Below are positions 44,820 to 56,427 of a stretch of 64,000 nucleotides of DNA, piece after piece. Below the pieces are notes generated by a model. The model was given only the letters and a program-made list of their open reading frames with translations, ran no database searches and was not told the origin of the DNA. Position 1 is the first letter of the stretch. Every line of letters starts with the position of its first letter. The DNA comes from Persicaria tinctoria (taxonomy: Eukaryota > Streptophyta > Magnoliopsida > Caryophyllales > Polygonaceae), in assembly GCA_037127255.1 (NCBI GenBank), contig JBANSL010000020.1:64677598-64741597 (forward strand), written 5' to 3'. Position numbers and translations under genes: made by a program.

Positions 44820-45730
44820 CGTCAACCGACATTCCTAACACCGCTGACACTGACATTGTTGACATTGCTGACACTGTCACCACTAGGCACTAACATTGCG
44901 AACACCACTAACATTTTTCGTGTCAGCGTTGACGCTCTTGTTGGCTGTCGCTGATGTCGGCTGACATTGACGTCGAAGATGCTTTTTTCCGTGTCAGCAG
45001 TACTGACGTTGACATTGCTAATACCGACATCGGAGATGCTGACACTGCCGTTGACGTTGCTGATGTCAACATCGGAGATGCTGACGCTACTGACACCAAC
45101 ATCGGAGATGTCGGCTGATGCCGACATCGATGCTGCCGACGCTGCCGACGTCGAGGTCGAAGATGCTTTTTTCATGTTTGCAATGACGTTGACATTGCTA
45201 ATGCCGACGTTAGGGATGCTTTTTTTTTCGTGTCAACGCTTTTTTTTTTCGTGTCAGCACTGACGCTGACGTTGATGACGCCGACAATCAGATATGCTTA
45301 CGCTGCTGATGCCGACATTAGAGATGCTGATGTTGCTGACACCAACGTCGGGGATACTTTTTTTTTTTCGTGTCATCGCTTTTTTTTCTCGTGTCAACAC
45401 TTTTTTTTTGTTTCAGCACTAACGCTGACATCTTCAATGTTGCTGACGCTAACGTCGAAGATGCTTTTTATCGGGTTAGCATTTTTTTTTCGTGTCAGCA
45501 CTGACGTTGACATTGCTGACGCCGACGTTGGATATGTTGACGTTGACGTCGAGAATGTTTTTTTTTGTGTCATCGCTCTTTTTTTTCGTGTCAGCACTGA
45601 CGGTGACGTTATTGATGCCAACATCGGAGATGCGCTTCTAACGTCAATGCAGGGGATACTTTTTTCATGTTAGTACTTTTTTCCCGTGTCAGCATTCACG
45701 CTGACATTGCTGACGCCGGCATCGAAGATG
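44820..45730 (+). repeat. Minisatellite of GTGTCAGCACTGACGTTGAC / GCTGACGCCGACATCGGAGA units
   Basis: About 0.9 kb of irregular tandem units, each with TTGCTGACGCCGACGTCGGA-type sequence followed by GATGCTTTTTTTTTCGTGTC, unit about 60-110 bp. Open frames on both strands (Ser/Val/Asp-rich on the -, Thr/Leu-rich on the +) come from the repeat period. Confidence 0.88.
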
Positions 45731-46374
45731 CTGATGTCTATTCCTATTTTTCAAACTAAATTTACAGTTTTCAGTTTTATATTTGAATTATAAAATTACA
45801 CTTTTTCAAACTAAAATTGCACATTTAAGTTCTAAATTGTACATTCAAACTAAAATTACACTTTTTTTTTCCTCATGTCATCACGTTTTGAAAATTTATA
45901 TTGGTGTGGAAATATAAGGTTACATTGTACAAATGTAATATTGTGTTGTGCAAATATAAATTTATAAAATTGCACGTTTTAGTTTTGTATTTGATTTGAG
46001 CTATAAAATTGCACTTTTCAGTTTTATATTTCCACTTTTTCAAACTAAAATTGCACATTTAACTTCTAAATTGCACATTCAAACTAAAATTGTAGGGTTT
46101 TTTTTCCCGTGCCATCACTTTTTGAAATTTTATATTGATGTGCAAATAAACTATTGTGGTTTGCAAATATAAACTGATGTTGTGCACATATAATATTATG
46201 TTGTGCAAATGTAACTTTATGGTGCGTAAATATAATATTTATATTATATTTGCTTAAACAACTTTATAAAAAGGATATGCGCATGCATTTATATTTTAAA
46301 ATTGCACTAATATATCTTATTATTGAACATTTTTTAGAAAATTTTGTAAATTACTAGAATTATTATAAACTTTA

Positions 46375-46441
46375 GCCTATGTAGGATTCGAACCCACGTA
46401 TTTGCGCGTAAGCACATCGCTCTACCATTGAGCTAAAAGGC
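46375..46441 (-). other. tRNA-like sequence with intact Pol III A and B boxes
   Basis: The - strand reads GCCTTTTAGCTCAATGGTAG... (A box TAGCTCAATGG) and GGTTCGAATCC (perfect B box) about 30 bases later, ending CTACATAGGC. The D arm GCTC-GAGC and T arm GTGGG/CCTAC pair. The acceptor stem is short with a mismatch, the total is only 67 bases, and the anticodon loop is abnormal. It is therefore a tRNA-derived relic or SINE head rather than a working tRNA gene. Confidence 0.6.
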
Positions 46442-47507
46442 TTTTAATTATATCATAACATAACATTCGGATAAGCAATATAACCCTACAACAAACTGAT
46501 GTAAAAAGAAAAAACAATCTGTTGTGCAAATATAACTTTATGATGTGCACAAATAACAATCTAGCTGTTGTGCAAATTGTTACTGTTGACACCAGATGTC
46601 CGCAAAATTGTTTGTACCTCTTAATTTTAAGCAAATAATATGACAAATCATATAAAAGAATAAACTAATCATATAAAAGCAAGCACAATCTGCAGTAAAA
46701 AAATCTATCAATTTGTGTACAAGGACAAACATAAACTAATCATATAACTACACACATTGCACTTGCCCCACAATATGCACAATGAGTTCCCTGAACCATT
46801 ACATACAGAAAGTTTAAATTCATGACTCAGAATTGTTACATTACAGGTAAATTAGTGTGAATTATCCAAAACCCTAACAGATTCAATTGCCGCCATCAAA
46901 GTGAAATTCAGAAAATAGAAATAGGGTAGGATAAAGGAGAAGAAGAAGATGATACTAGGAGGTGCATATCGATTGCCATCATCGACACCGGTTGGATCTT
47001 GCCGCTGCACACAGGCCATATCGCCAATGGTGGAGCTTCGCCACCACTGCAATCGCCTCTGCCTTCAATCCCTGTCGGCGGCACAGAGAGAGCACACATC
47101 CTCGGAATCTGGATCTCCGCCGTCCTCTGCCTTTTGGATCTCGATGGAGAGCGTCATCGCCGACCTCATAAAACCGTCGCCTCCACTGCTCGGATCCTGC
47201 GACTGCGGCTTCGTTTTGGCTTCTTCAATGGCATATCGTCTTCTAAAGCATCAGATCTGACAGAGGCGAGGGAGATTGATAGGGTGCGAAGGGGAAAGAG
47301 AATCTGCGAGAGAGAGATTGATAGAGTGCGAAGACGAGAGACGGTGACAGAGGTGAGGGAGACGGTGATAGACGGAACGGAGTTAGGGTTGGATTTTTCT
47401 TTCTTATTTTTTACTAAGTTAATAGGAATGGATACTCCGTCAATTTTTACAAAAACTAGGATACTCCGTCAATTTTAAAAAAACTAGGACACTCCTTCAA
47501 TTAGACC

Positions 47508-48440
47508 GTCCCTTATTATTATTATTATCTTTCTATTAATTTTTATACAAAATTTATTTGATTTCAACGTTTAATTTCCTAAATTAACATAAGCATATTT
47601 TTTATTGGAATATTTCACCGCATACACTAGTCACTAGTGTATCATGTTAACAAATCTGAGTAATTAAACTAAAAAAATCAAAGGTTGAAATTAATAATAA
47701 ATTCGGATTATTCGGTGGTATTGAAGAAATATTTGTTGGAATAAAATTATTTGGTGGTACTGATGATTATTCGTCAGAATGAAGTTCATATTTATTTTAA
47801 AAAATGAATAATTATATTATTATAGACGAATAATTATGTAAAAACAAATAAAAAATAATAAGAAAACAAACGAATAATTTTTACATATACAGTAAAAGTA
47901 AGAGTTGTAACATGTATATAGTTTGAAAAAGTAGATGCTCACAAAAAAAAAAAAAGTTTGAAAAAGTAGAAAGTGGGGGCAAATTAGTGAGCGCGATTAC
48001 AGTGGAATAATAAAGATGGAGTAGGTAAAGTAATAGGAAATGAAGGTGGACTGGGAGAGAGACAAAGTCAGGAAGAGCAGCGAATTAATTGGTGAGTGAA
48101 AAAGGGTTGAATTCAGCCATAAATATAAATATATATAACGGTATGGTAAATTTTTTTTTTGGTAAAGAAAACTGGGCAAGAGCCCAAGGGAGGGGAGCTA
48201 CCAGTCCCTAATCGACAAACCACGTCCTGGGTTTGGTAACCCCTCGTGCATCATCGATCAGGAAGCTATAACGGTATGGTAAATAGTATACGAGTAAAAG
48301 CATTGAAATAAAAGACGTACGACTGTGATTGGTTGGGATTGGGGAGTATACTTTTCTGAGTTTCTCCAACTGCCCGTTTAAGTCGTCTCATTTGCCGCGC
48401 TTAGCTTAGATTTAATAAGAATAAGAATTGTCTCTGAATT
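47508..48440. other. AT-rich promoter-side intergenic region of the NIP gene
   Basis: No gene. It contains the short retroposon at 48152-48266 within 320 bp of the aquaporin TATA box. Confidence 0.4.
48152..48266 (-). mobile_element. Truncated SINE/LINE 3' retroposon with 18-bp TSD
   Basis: An exact duplication TATAACGGTATGGTAAAT lies at 48134-48151 and 48267-48284. The insert ends in a poly(A) tail on the - strand (+ strand T run from 48152) after CTTTACC. It is only 115 bp with no full A/B box pair, so it is probably 5'-truncated. The intact duplication implies a fairly recent insertion into the aquaporin upstream region. Confidence 0.85.
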
Positions 48441-48447
48441 GGGGGGT

Positions 48448-48455
48448 TATAAATA
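48448..48455 (+). promoter_or_regulatory. TATA box of the NIP aquaporin gene
   Basis: TATAAATA lies 130 bases upstream of the ATG at 48585, in GGGGGGTTATAAATACTAAT. Spacing fits a transcription start near 48480 and a leader of about 100 bases. Confidence 0.65.
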
Positions 48456-48584
48456 CTAATAGCACCCTTCCATTCCATCCACACATCTATCTATCCACCA
48501 CCTGCGCCAGCCACATTCAACCTCGCTCTTAAAACAAAATACATATATATTTACATACGTTCATCAGTACGTTGAAAATTATAT

Positions 48585-50772
48585 ATGATGGGAGAGAATT
48601 CAGGAGCAGATCAGGTAGTCCTCAATCTCAATCATCTCAAAGATAACACTACTCCTCCTCCTCCTCCTCCTCCTCCTCCTCCCTCTGATGACTGTTGTTT
48701 CAGTGTCCCTTTTATGCAGAAGGTAACTACCTATCCTCCTATATATCTTGATTAATTAATTGGACTGGATATGAATGAAATGAATGAATAATTGAATTGA
48801 ATTGAATTGCAGATGCTAGCGGAGTTGCTTGGGACCTACTTCTTGATCTTTGCAGGGTGTGGGTCGGTGGTCGTCAACCTTGACCGCGACAAAGTCATCA
48901 CCTTCCCAGGCATCGCCATTGTTTGGGGTCTCGTCGTTATGGTCATGGTTTACTCCGTCGGCCACATCTCCGGCGCCCACTTCAACCCTGCCGTCACCAT
49001 TGCCTTCGCCACTTGCCGCCGTTTCCCCTTCAAGCAGGTACCCTCCTCCCGGATCCCCGGGCCGGACTATATTATATATATATATATATATGATTTTAAT
49101 TTGTTCATTCATCTCCATCTTATCCAAAGTCCAAACCCATCCATCTAATCTTTAACTAGTTGCATATATTGATAGGGTCAACTTTCTATAACTACGTACT
49201 AGCTCCTTGCTAATATGCATATGTTGTAAATTTCAGATGATTTATATATTGTGTAGATGCGTATTTTATAGCTATTTTTATTGGTTATTTTGAATGTGGG
49301 TAAATGCATCATGCGTGTGTATTTAAAAAAAAAACAAAAAGTAAAATAATTTAATTAGGTTATTTTTTAAAATATGATTTTTAAAAAAATATTGACCGTA
49401 GTTAAATAATGTGTAAAGAAAAAAAATATTTCAGCAAATAATAGGGAAAATTACTAAAAAATACTGTGTATTTTTTTGATATATGTACACATTTTACCAA
49501 AATCATTATGAATTTCCTGTGTGAATTAGTATATGCCCCTTTTTGAGAGGTGCACCATTCCGGCATTCCCAACCTGTGCTCAATCAAATTAACTCTATCT
49601 TGCCTTAAACTCGATCTTCCATTCACATTCACTGATTCACATTCTGGATCAAATAAAGAGTAAATATTTTCAAAGTATTTTATGGAATTCTTATAAACTT
49701 TAATTAATTGGACCTTTTGTACATCAAATATATATATGTGGACTTTTAGAATTTGTAATTAATTAATACAAGTACATCAAATATGTGGACTTTGCATTGG
49801 TTGGAGTACGTACGTACGTGTTGTTATTTGGATCATATATATAGGCTAGAGGCTAGAGCTTGTATTGCAGGGTCAACCAGGCTGACCGTTTCTTTCCTAG
49901 CTTTTTAATTACAGTAATTAATTAGTCCGTAGTATATAATTAATATAATTGAATTGATGGATCAGGTGCCGGCATTTGTATTCTGCCAATTGGTGGGAGC
50001 GACTCTGGCGAGTGGAACCCTACGCCTCATCTTCAACGGCAACCAAAATCACTTTACCGGGACTTCTCCCTCCGGCTCCGACTTGCAATCCTTGGTTGTC
50101 GAATTCATTATCACCTTCTACCTCATGTTCGTAATCTCAGGGGTTGCCACCGACAATCGAGCGGTATATATGAGTATTGTTTTTTGATCAAATTTAATTT
50201 TCTGTCCATATATATATACTAGTCAATAGTCATGCATGCATGATCCGTACGTACGTACTACGTAAGTAAGTTGTTATTCAATTCATTAATCATATCGATT
50301 GGTTGATTAATTTGGTCAGATCGGGGAGCTAGCAGGGCTTGCAGTTGGATCTACAGTGCTACTCAACGTGATGTTTGCAGGGTACGTACGTACTTACGGA
50401 GTACTATAATATTCAGTACGTACGTAGTAGTAGTGCATTTTAATATATTAAAGCTAGGATGAAATTAATTAATTAAGATAGCCAATATATTTTAACATGA
50501 TACAAGCTAGCTAGGAGTATTAATTAAAAAATGAATTGATGGAATTGAACAGGCCAATAACAGGAGCATCAATGAACCCAGCAAGGAGCATAGGGCCAGC
50601 CATAGTTTCCCACCATTACAAGAGCCTGTGGGTATACGTAGTGGGTCCCATCTGTGGGGCAGTCTCAGGGGCCTGGGTTTACAACCTCATCCGCTTCACC
50701 GATAAGCCTCTCCGCGAGATCACCTTGAGCGGCTCCTTCCTCAGGTCCAAGACCAGCCTCCGCACCACCTAG
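48585..50772 (+). CDS. NOD26-like intrinsic protein (NIP subgroup I aquaporin), 280 residues
   Basis: This is a channel for water and small uncharged solutes such as glycerol, and in subgroup I also metalloids. The five exons are 48585-48722, 48813-49037, 49966-50163, 50320-50381 and 50553-50772. All borders are GT-AG and the 843 coding bases read open. Five exons is the usual NIP structure as I recall it. The two NPA boxes are [12 protein letters not shown] (NPA at 104-106) and GASMNPARS (216-218). The selectivity filter reads Trp84, Val196, Ala213 and Arg219, the W-V-A-R set of NIP subgroup I. The N-terminal tail has a ten-proline run encoded by a CCT microsatellite (residues about 27-36), odd for the family and likely length-variable. 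The basic C-terminal tail contains serines. ATG 48585 is followed at once by a second ATG; either could be used. Confidence 0.96.
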
Positions 50773-50842
50773 CCCTATCCGCCCACTTCAACTCGTCTAT
50801 CATAATTATTAATTCATATATATGCTCCGATCCGTCTTCCAT

Positions 50843-50844
<2 letters not shown>

Positions 50845-50914
<70 letters not shown>
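50845..50914. repeat. (AT)35 microsatellite
   Basis: Seventy uninterrupted bases of AT, 73 bases past the aquaporin stop codon, so probably in its 3' UTR or just beyond. Confidence 0.97.
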
Positions 50915-50917
<3 letters not shown>

Positions 50918-51834
50918 AGCTAGCTAAGCGCCCTTAAGTAGTACGTAGTAGTAATACCTTTAATTTCTTCCATCAAATATTTAACCGATCCATCAATCCT
51001 AATTATTTATGTCCACTTCCCTTGCATATTCCACCACTCTCTCTATATATATATAATATATAAACACTTGTTTCTACACTTGTATTATATTGCTGGATTT
51101 CTCTTAAATTCCACCATTTTCAATTCTCAAGTTAATGTATATGATGAGTAATAGATCGATTGATACCGTACCACAAGTTTTTTTAAATATAAATTTTATA
51201 GATCCACGACTTGATTTGTGTGTGGCTAGGATTTCTATATATATCTTTAATTAGATACGTACTGCATCCAAACATTATATATAGTATAACATCTATGCTT
51301 CATACATAAAGTATTTGCACAATGGAGGTTATTTTAAAGCAGATTTTTACTAGGGCTCCAAATGTGTACTCTTTTTGGATTGGATTGAGAATTCAAATTG
51401 GGATAAGTGGTCCACTACACTTTCACACTCCCACTCCCATCATTTCATTTTTAAGTTATTTTTGAATTAAGGTGTATATGAACTTAAGAATTTTTAATGT
51501 GTCTTGGGGGGAAAAAAACTCATTATTATTATATATACTGTACAGTACAGGGTGGTCCACAATACAACGGTCGAATTCAAATCCCAAACATATCTTCCTT
51601 TCTTTGTTCTCAGCAAAAGATGGCATTTCTTTTTGCTACCGTTACAAAAATTCAAATTCAAACACACAATCATCGATCCCTTCTGTCTCTCTTTCCAAAC
51701 CCGCCCTAAAAACAAAAGCCCTCTGTCAAACGTACAACAAATCAAGAAATTTATTTTAGTAGCTCTCGATTGCTAATTGCCAAAGGAAATTAATAGATCC
51801 AGAGAGATCGATCGATCGATCGAGGAGTTCCAAA
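50915..51834. other. Intergenic region and leader of the phosphatase gene
   Basis: AT-rich to 51350. The last 300 bases before ATG 51835 are less AT-rich and contain CTGTACAGTACAG and a run of GATC repeats (51807-51822) close to the start codon. No TATA box is certain. Confidence 0.4.
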
Positions 51835-52701
51835 ATGGTGGCCAAAATGATAAAGAGAACCCCCACAAAATCAATAAAGAGTTGCATCCGGCGGAAGAAA
51901 TCCTCCCCGTCCCCCGCGAGAGCCTCGGTCGTCATCACCGCCCTCCAGGACTCATTGTTCACCTGCCGCAGACGCCTTGCCAAGATCTTCTCGAAGCTGG
52001 CCCGCATCTCCACCCCTTCGAAGAGATCCCCCAAGAAGCGCAAAGGGTTCCGAAAGATCAAACCCCTGAGTGTTCAACCCGAAGACGAGGAGCAAGGACC
52101 AGCAGCCCGGAAACCCCTGTTGTTCTTGGGTCTCCCGCCGCCGTTGGATCCGGCGGGTACAACAATCTTCCTGGATCTGGACGAGACCCTGATCCACTCG
52201 AGGCCAGAGCCGGCTCCAGAAAGGTATGATTTCGTGGTGAGGCCGGTGATTGACGGGGATCCCATAAATTTCTACGTGTTAAAGAGGCCAGGGGTGGATG
52301 AATTGCTGGAGTATTTAGGGAAGAGGGGGTTTGAGATAGTGGTGTTCACAGCGGGGTTGAGGGAGTACGCATCCCTGGTAGTAGATAAGCTGGATGAGAA
52401 GAGGGTGATTTCACACAGGCTGTACAGGGATTCTTGCAGGGAGATGGATGGTAGGTATGTCAAGGATCTATCTCAGATGGGGAGGGATCTCAAACGGGTG
52501 CTCATTGTGGATGATAACCCAAACTCCTATGCGTTTCAGCCGGATAATGCAATTCAGATTAGGCCTTTTGTGGATGATTTAGGGGACACCGAGGTTTGGA
52601 GATTGATCCACTTCTTGGACGGGTGTCATGAGGGGTTACAGGATTTAAGAGACGCTATTAGGGTTTTTGCTCCTCAATTCCCATCGCCCAAAATTAATTA
52701 A
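51835..52701 (+). CDS. SCP/FCP1-type HAD phosphatase, single exon, 288 residues
   Basis: A member of the CTD small-phosphatase-like (NIF domain) family, which removes phosphate from serine/threonine in protein substrates; the plant substrate is not deducible here. Residues 1-95 are basic and low-complexity (KRTPTKSIKSCIRRKK; KRSPKKRKGFRKIK), suggesting nuclear targeting. The HAD domain starts at IFLDLDETLIHS, where Asp114 is the nucleophile and Asp116 the acid/base (DxDxT/V motif). VVFTAGLREYASLVVDKLD and HRLYRDSCR are the usual FCP blocks. RVLIVDDNPNSY carries the metal-binding acidic pair, and AIQIRPFVDD follows. The length and lack of introns fit plant SCP-like genes. The start is the first ATG of the open frame. 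It is 1.06 kb downstream of the NIP gene on the same strand, with no sign of a functional link. Confidence 0.94.
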   Translation: MVAKMIKRTPTKSIKSCIRRKKSSPSPARASVVITALQDSLFTCRRRLAKIFSKLARISTPSKRSPKKRKGFRKIKPLSVQPEDEEQGPAARKPLLFLGLPPPLDPAGTTIFLDLDETLIHSRPEPAPERYDFVVRPVIDGDPINFYVLKRPGVDELLEYLGKRGFEIVVFTAGLREYASLVVDKLDEKRVISHRLYRDSCREMDGRYVKDLSQMGRDLKRVLIVDDNPNSYAFQPDNAIQIRPFVDDLGDTEVWRLIHFLDGCHEGLQDLRDAIRVFAPQFPSPKIN

Positions 52702-54690
52702 TGTTTAATTTGATCCATCCATCATGAATTGTTTATTTTTCAAAATTCTGATTTCTAGCTAGCTAGGCTAGGTTTTTCCGTTTTTGTTTTGTTATGTGTA
52801 ATGTGTAATGTGTGTGTGTTGGATCGCCGAGTTGTTGGAGATACGTTTACTGGATTTTGTTCTTCAATTCGATCAATCGCTGTATATTTATGTTGAGAGA
52901 GGGTGGTGGAGCAGGTACTAAGCACACACATTGACATACGGAGTACTCCGTATATTTAATCCAGATATGGATTCGATGGATGGCATATATATAACCTGGA
53001 TTTTGATTTCATTATCATTTTTACTCCGCATATATATCTGTATGTATGAGTATGATCTTGGTGGGAGCAGAGCTATTCATGATTTCATAAGAGGCCAGCC
53101 ACAGCTCCTGATAGATCGAATAACATTAATTCATAGGTGGCGTAAACCTGTTCACAGCCACTCTATGCTGCTCCAGAGGCTGGTTTGTAATTGTCGAATG
53201 AGCTAGCTGCAGGAAGGTTGTGCTACTACACAATTAGGGATGAATGATGCCAGGTACGTTCATCGGTGGTGACCCATTTAGATAGAGGCTAGGGGAGGAC
53301 AATCACACGTACTATAGGTGTCAGGTAGAGGTGCGCAGAAAAACCCGATACGACATGAAAACATGACACGAAAAAACACGAAACTGAAAAGACACGACAC
53401 GAAAATGACACGAACCGCTAAAACACGACATTAAACGGTTCGTGTTCGTACCTTGTCGGGTACCCGACACGAACCGTTTAATTTATTTTTTTTAAATTTG
53501 GTACGGTACTATAGTGATATATAGTACTAGTATTTTTTAGTCTTAGGTGAAACATCAAAGTGAATTTGCTCATTTGGCTTGGGACACGCGGGATTTTGTT
53601 GATTTAAGTTATAGGCGCTAGGTTCGAGTCCTCTTCCCGTCAACTTCTGGCTGCAATTTTTTATATAAAAAAACTCCCATTTTCTTTTGAAATTTGTGCT
53701 CTCTCACCAACCAATTCTCCAAATCCAGCCTCTCTCTTTCTCTCCAAATCCATTGAAGTTGTGGTCCTGTGGAGGCGAATCGACTCTTCTGCTGGGGATA
53801 GCCCAAGGCTGACTCAGTCCTCGGCCCCGGATTCGCTTGTTCTGGTGGCGAGTCGGCGACATGTTGAAGCGTTGTTCCGGTCTTGAGGACTGGCGTCACT
53901 TCAGAGAGAGTCGAAGTGAGCATCGATCGAGGTTTCTATATTTTCACTGCGGCAGATGCGAGAGGGAGAGAGAAGACGGAGCGAGAGGAGCAAGGGTCTG
54001 AGAGCGGCCCTGGATGGGGACTCCAGTTGGATCCCCGAGGGGGAAGAAGGCGGAGAAGGAAGCCATGGAAGCTTCAGCTTTCAGATCGGACGCGGGAACG
54101 AGAGGGAGGAAGGAGCAGTGGCGGCGCAAAGGTGGTTGCCTTTTCGCTTATCTTCCTGGATTCCATTCCATGTCTTTCTCTCTTGTCGATTACATTTTTG
54201 GGTCGAATCTGTGGAGATTAGGGTTTGATCAAATTGAAAAGTTTTCAATTTAGTGTAGATCTATCATACACAGTTGTTAATTGTAGGTTATTTTGAATAT
54301 TTTCAATTTCGTTTGGATGGAATATGTATCAAATTATTGTTTCATGCTTGTTGTTTACAAATCAGTAGGCAACATCTCAATTTTCGGTTCGTGGCAGGTT
54401 ACACGGGTATCTTGAATTGTTTTAATTGGGTGTGTATACGCGCGCTACCTATAGGAATTGGTGGGGTGTTTTTTCCATTTTTATTTTTAATTAACAATTA
54501 TTTCGGATTAATTTCAGCCATCAAATATCTCTAAATCAATGGTTAGGATGCGTTCACATGATACACAATAAGTCTTGAGTACATATGATCTATACTCTCT
54601 CTATATATATATTCGGTATCACGGTACCGACGGAATCCCGTTGGTACCGATGGTACCGCCAACACTGAAACTATATATATTTTCTATTTT

Positions 54691-54731
<41 letters not shown>

Positions 54732-55539
54732 TTAATTTAATTTATTGAATGGATGAGATTGATTTAATTTATTGAATGGATGAGATTAAAAGGGATTTTT
54801 CTCTTTTTTTTTTAATTAAAAACAAATGGGACCCGCCCACTCTGTGGAGTAGCCGGCCTGACTCTCCAAAATGAGGCGCGTGTACGGGAGTGGTGGTTAC
54901 TAGTTTTGTGGGATTATATGAGTCCCGCACAATATATCCAAAAAGGAAAAATTGCAAATTTTGTGATTTTTTTTATTTTTTAAATACGTAGTACATACTC
55001 ACATGGGTCATATCCAAATCTTTTTTTTTTAAAATGTTTAATGGATTAAAAAAATGGGTGAAATTTTACCGGTTTGTGAATTTTTTTTTAAAAAAAAATA
55101 GTTAGTGGATCCAAAAATAAAAGGTATATATCCCCTTAAATAATTGTAGATCAATTTTTTCGTTACAAAAATTTGGCAATTCTAAATAATGTTATAAAGA
55201 TTTGATAATTTTTTGTTATTACCTATCTAAATCAATTTTAAAAATTTGATAATTCCACCGAATAATGTTTTACATTCCACCGAATAATATTATGTTATTT
55301 TTTTCATTTAGTTTAGATAAAAAATTATCAATTCCAATGAATAATTTGTTCCATCCTACCGAATAATGCTCCACATTTCGCCGAATAATCTGATTAATAA
55401 TTGCATAACCATAGTGATTGCATAACCGAATAATCTGATTAATAATTGGGAGATTATTCATTCGAATACTTATTTTTACAAGATACACAGAAGCGGTAAA
55501 TAATTGCATAAACGTAGTGAATAAGTAAATTTTTAGAAT
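52702..55539. other. Intergenic, transposon debris
   Basis: 53330-53480 is rich in CACGACACGAAA and GGTACCCGACACG motifs, resembling an hAT-like subterminal array. A tRNA-like B box GGTTCGAGTCC lies near 53622. 53880-54230 is GC-rich with shadow frames. An AT repeat occurs at about 54695-54725. 54617-54660 carries GGTACCGATGGTACCG motifs that recur near 56760-56815. No gene was recognised. Confidence 0.35.
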
Positions 55540-55850
55540 TATTTGGTTTAATCGATCGATTTAACGCGTACATTGAATGATAATTGAGGGATTATTCAGT
55601 GAAATTATTATTTTTACAGGGTACACTGAAGCAAATTATTCGGTTGAATCGGTTATTTTAACGCGTGCATTGAACGATAATTGGTGTATTATTCAGTGAA
55701 ATTATTAATTTTTCGAGGTACACAGCAGAGATGAATAATTGTATACTCGTCATGAATGTTTAAAATTTTGGGATTATTCAGTTGAATCGATCGATTTAAC
55801 GCATACATTAAATGACATTTTGGATTCTTATTTTTTCAAGATACACTAAT
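55540..55850. repeat. Tandem repeat, unit about 100-125 bp, 2-3 copies
   Basis: Blocks of GATTTAACGCGTACATTGAA, TGATAATTGAGGGATTATTC and AGTGAAATTATTATTTTTAC recur at about 55558, 55662 and 55792 with substitutions. Confidence 0.7.
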
Positions 55851-56016
55851 TTTTTTTAAAAAAAATTTATAAAAAAAACCTTTGTTTGTTGCCTCTATTA
55901 GATGAAAAACCGTCGGAGATTTTGAGCGAAGAAGCGGCGGCCACCTGCCCAAGCCTCTGGTAGGCGGCGAAAGCGGCGCCGGCCACCTGTGCTCGCCTCC
56001 GGAGATCCAGATTCCG

Positions 56017-56392
56017 GCATCGATGGATTCCTCTCTCCGTGCGCCTCCGCCTCGCCGCCGTTGTTCATCTCTTACACTCGTCGTCGGAATCGCCAAGCAA
56101 AAGCCTCTCAATTTACCACCGGTGAAGGGTCGAAGATGGTGATGGAGTGCTCCTCTCCGTGTGCGCGCCTCCGCCTCACCGCCGGTGTTCATCTCTTAAC
56201 CTCGCCGTCGGAGTCGCCAAGCAAAAGCCTCTCAATTCGCCATCGGTGAAGGGTTGAAGATGGTGATGGAGTGCTCCTCTCCGTGCGCGTGCCTCCGCCT
56301 CGCCGTCGTTGTTCACCATTTACACTCGTTGTCGAACTCTCCAAGCGAAGCCTTCCAATTCGCCGTCGGGTGAAGGGTCGAAGATGGTGACC
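56017..56392 (+). repeat. 122-bp unit tandemly triplicated
   Basis: Three copies of CTCCTCTCCGTGCGCGCCTC ... GTTCATCTCTTACACTCG ... GGTGAAGGGTCGAAGATGGT, at about 56021, 56145 and 56270. All open frames across it are shadows. The GC-rich unit contrasts with the AT-rich flanks. Confidence 0.88.
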
Positions 56393-56427
56393 CAATGATT
56401 CACGAGGAAGAAGAAGGAAATGTTTTA

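Larger units (their letters stand above)
43691..47507. mobile_element. Putative composite TIR element, 3.8 kb
   Basis: The left sequence CTCTAATTAGAGGAGTGTCC (43691-43710) is matched in reverse complement by GGACACTCCTTCAATTAGAC (47488-47507), 17 of 20 bases. It encloses an inner pair of related AT-rich segments with tRNA-like sequences (43800-44012 and 46100-46441), an LTR-like block with a perfect palindrome, and a minisatellite. A GC-rich part at 46950-47400 gives shadow frames only. No transposase was recognised. The single-element interpretation is tentative. Confidence 0.4.

Noticed and set aside
45230..45673. 147-codon + strand frame resembling a repetitive protein
   Set aside because: Translation of the minisatellite; phase and composition follow the repeat unit and homopolymer T runs.
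46375..46441. Functional tRNA gene
   Set aside because: A and B boxes are intact, but the acceptor stem is short and mismatched, the length is 67 bases and the anticodon arm is abnormal; kept as a tRNA-like relic.
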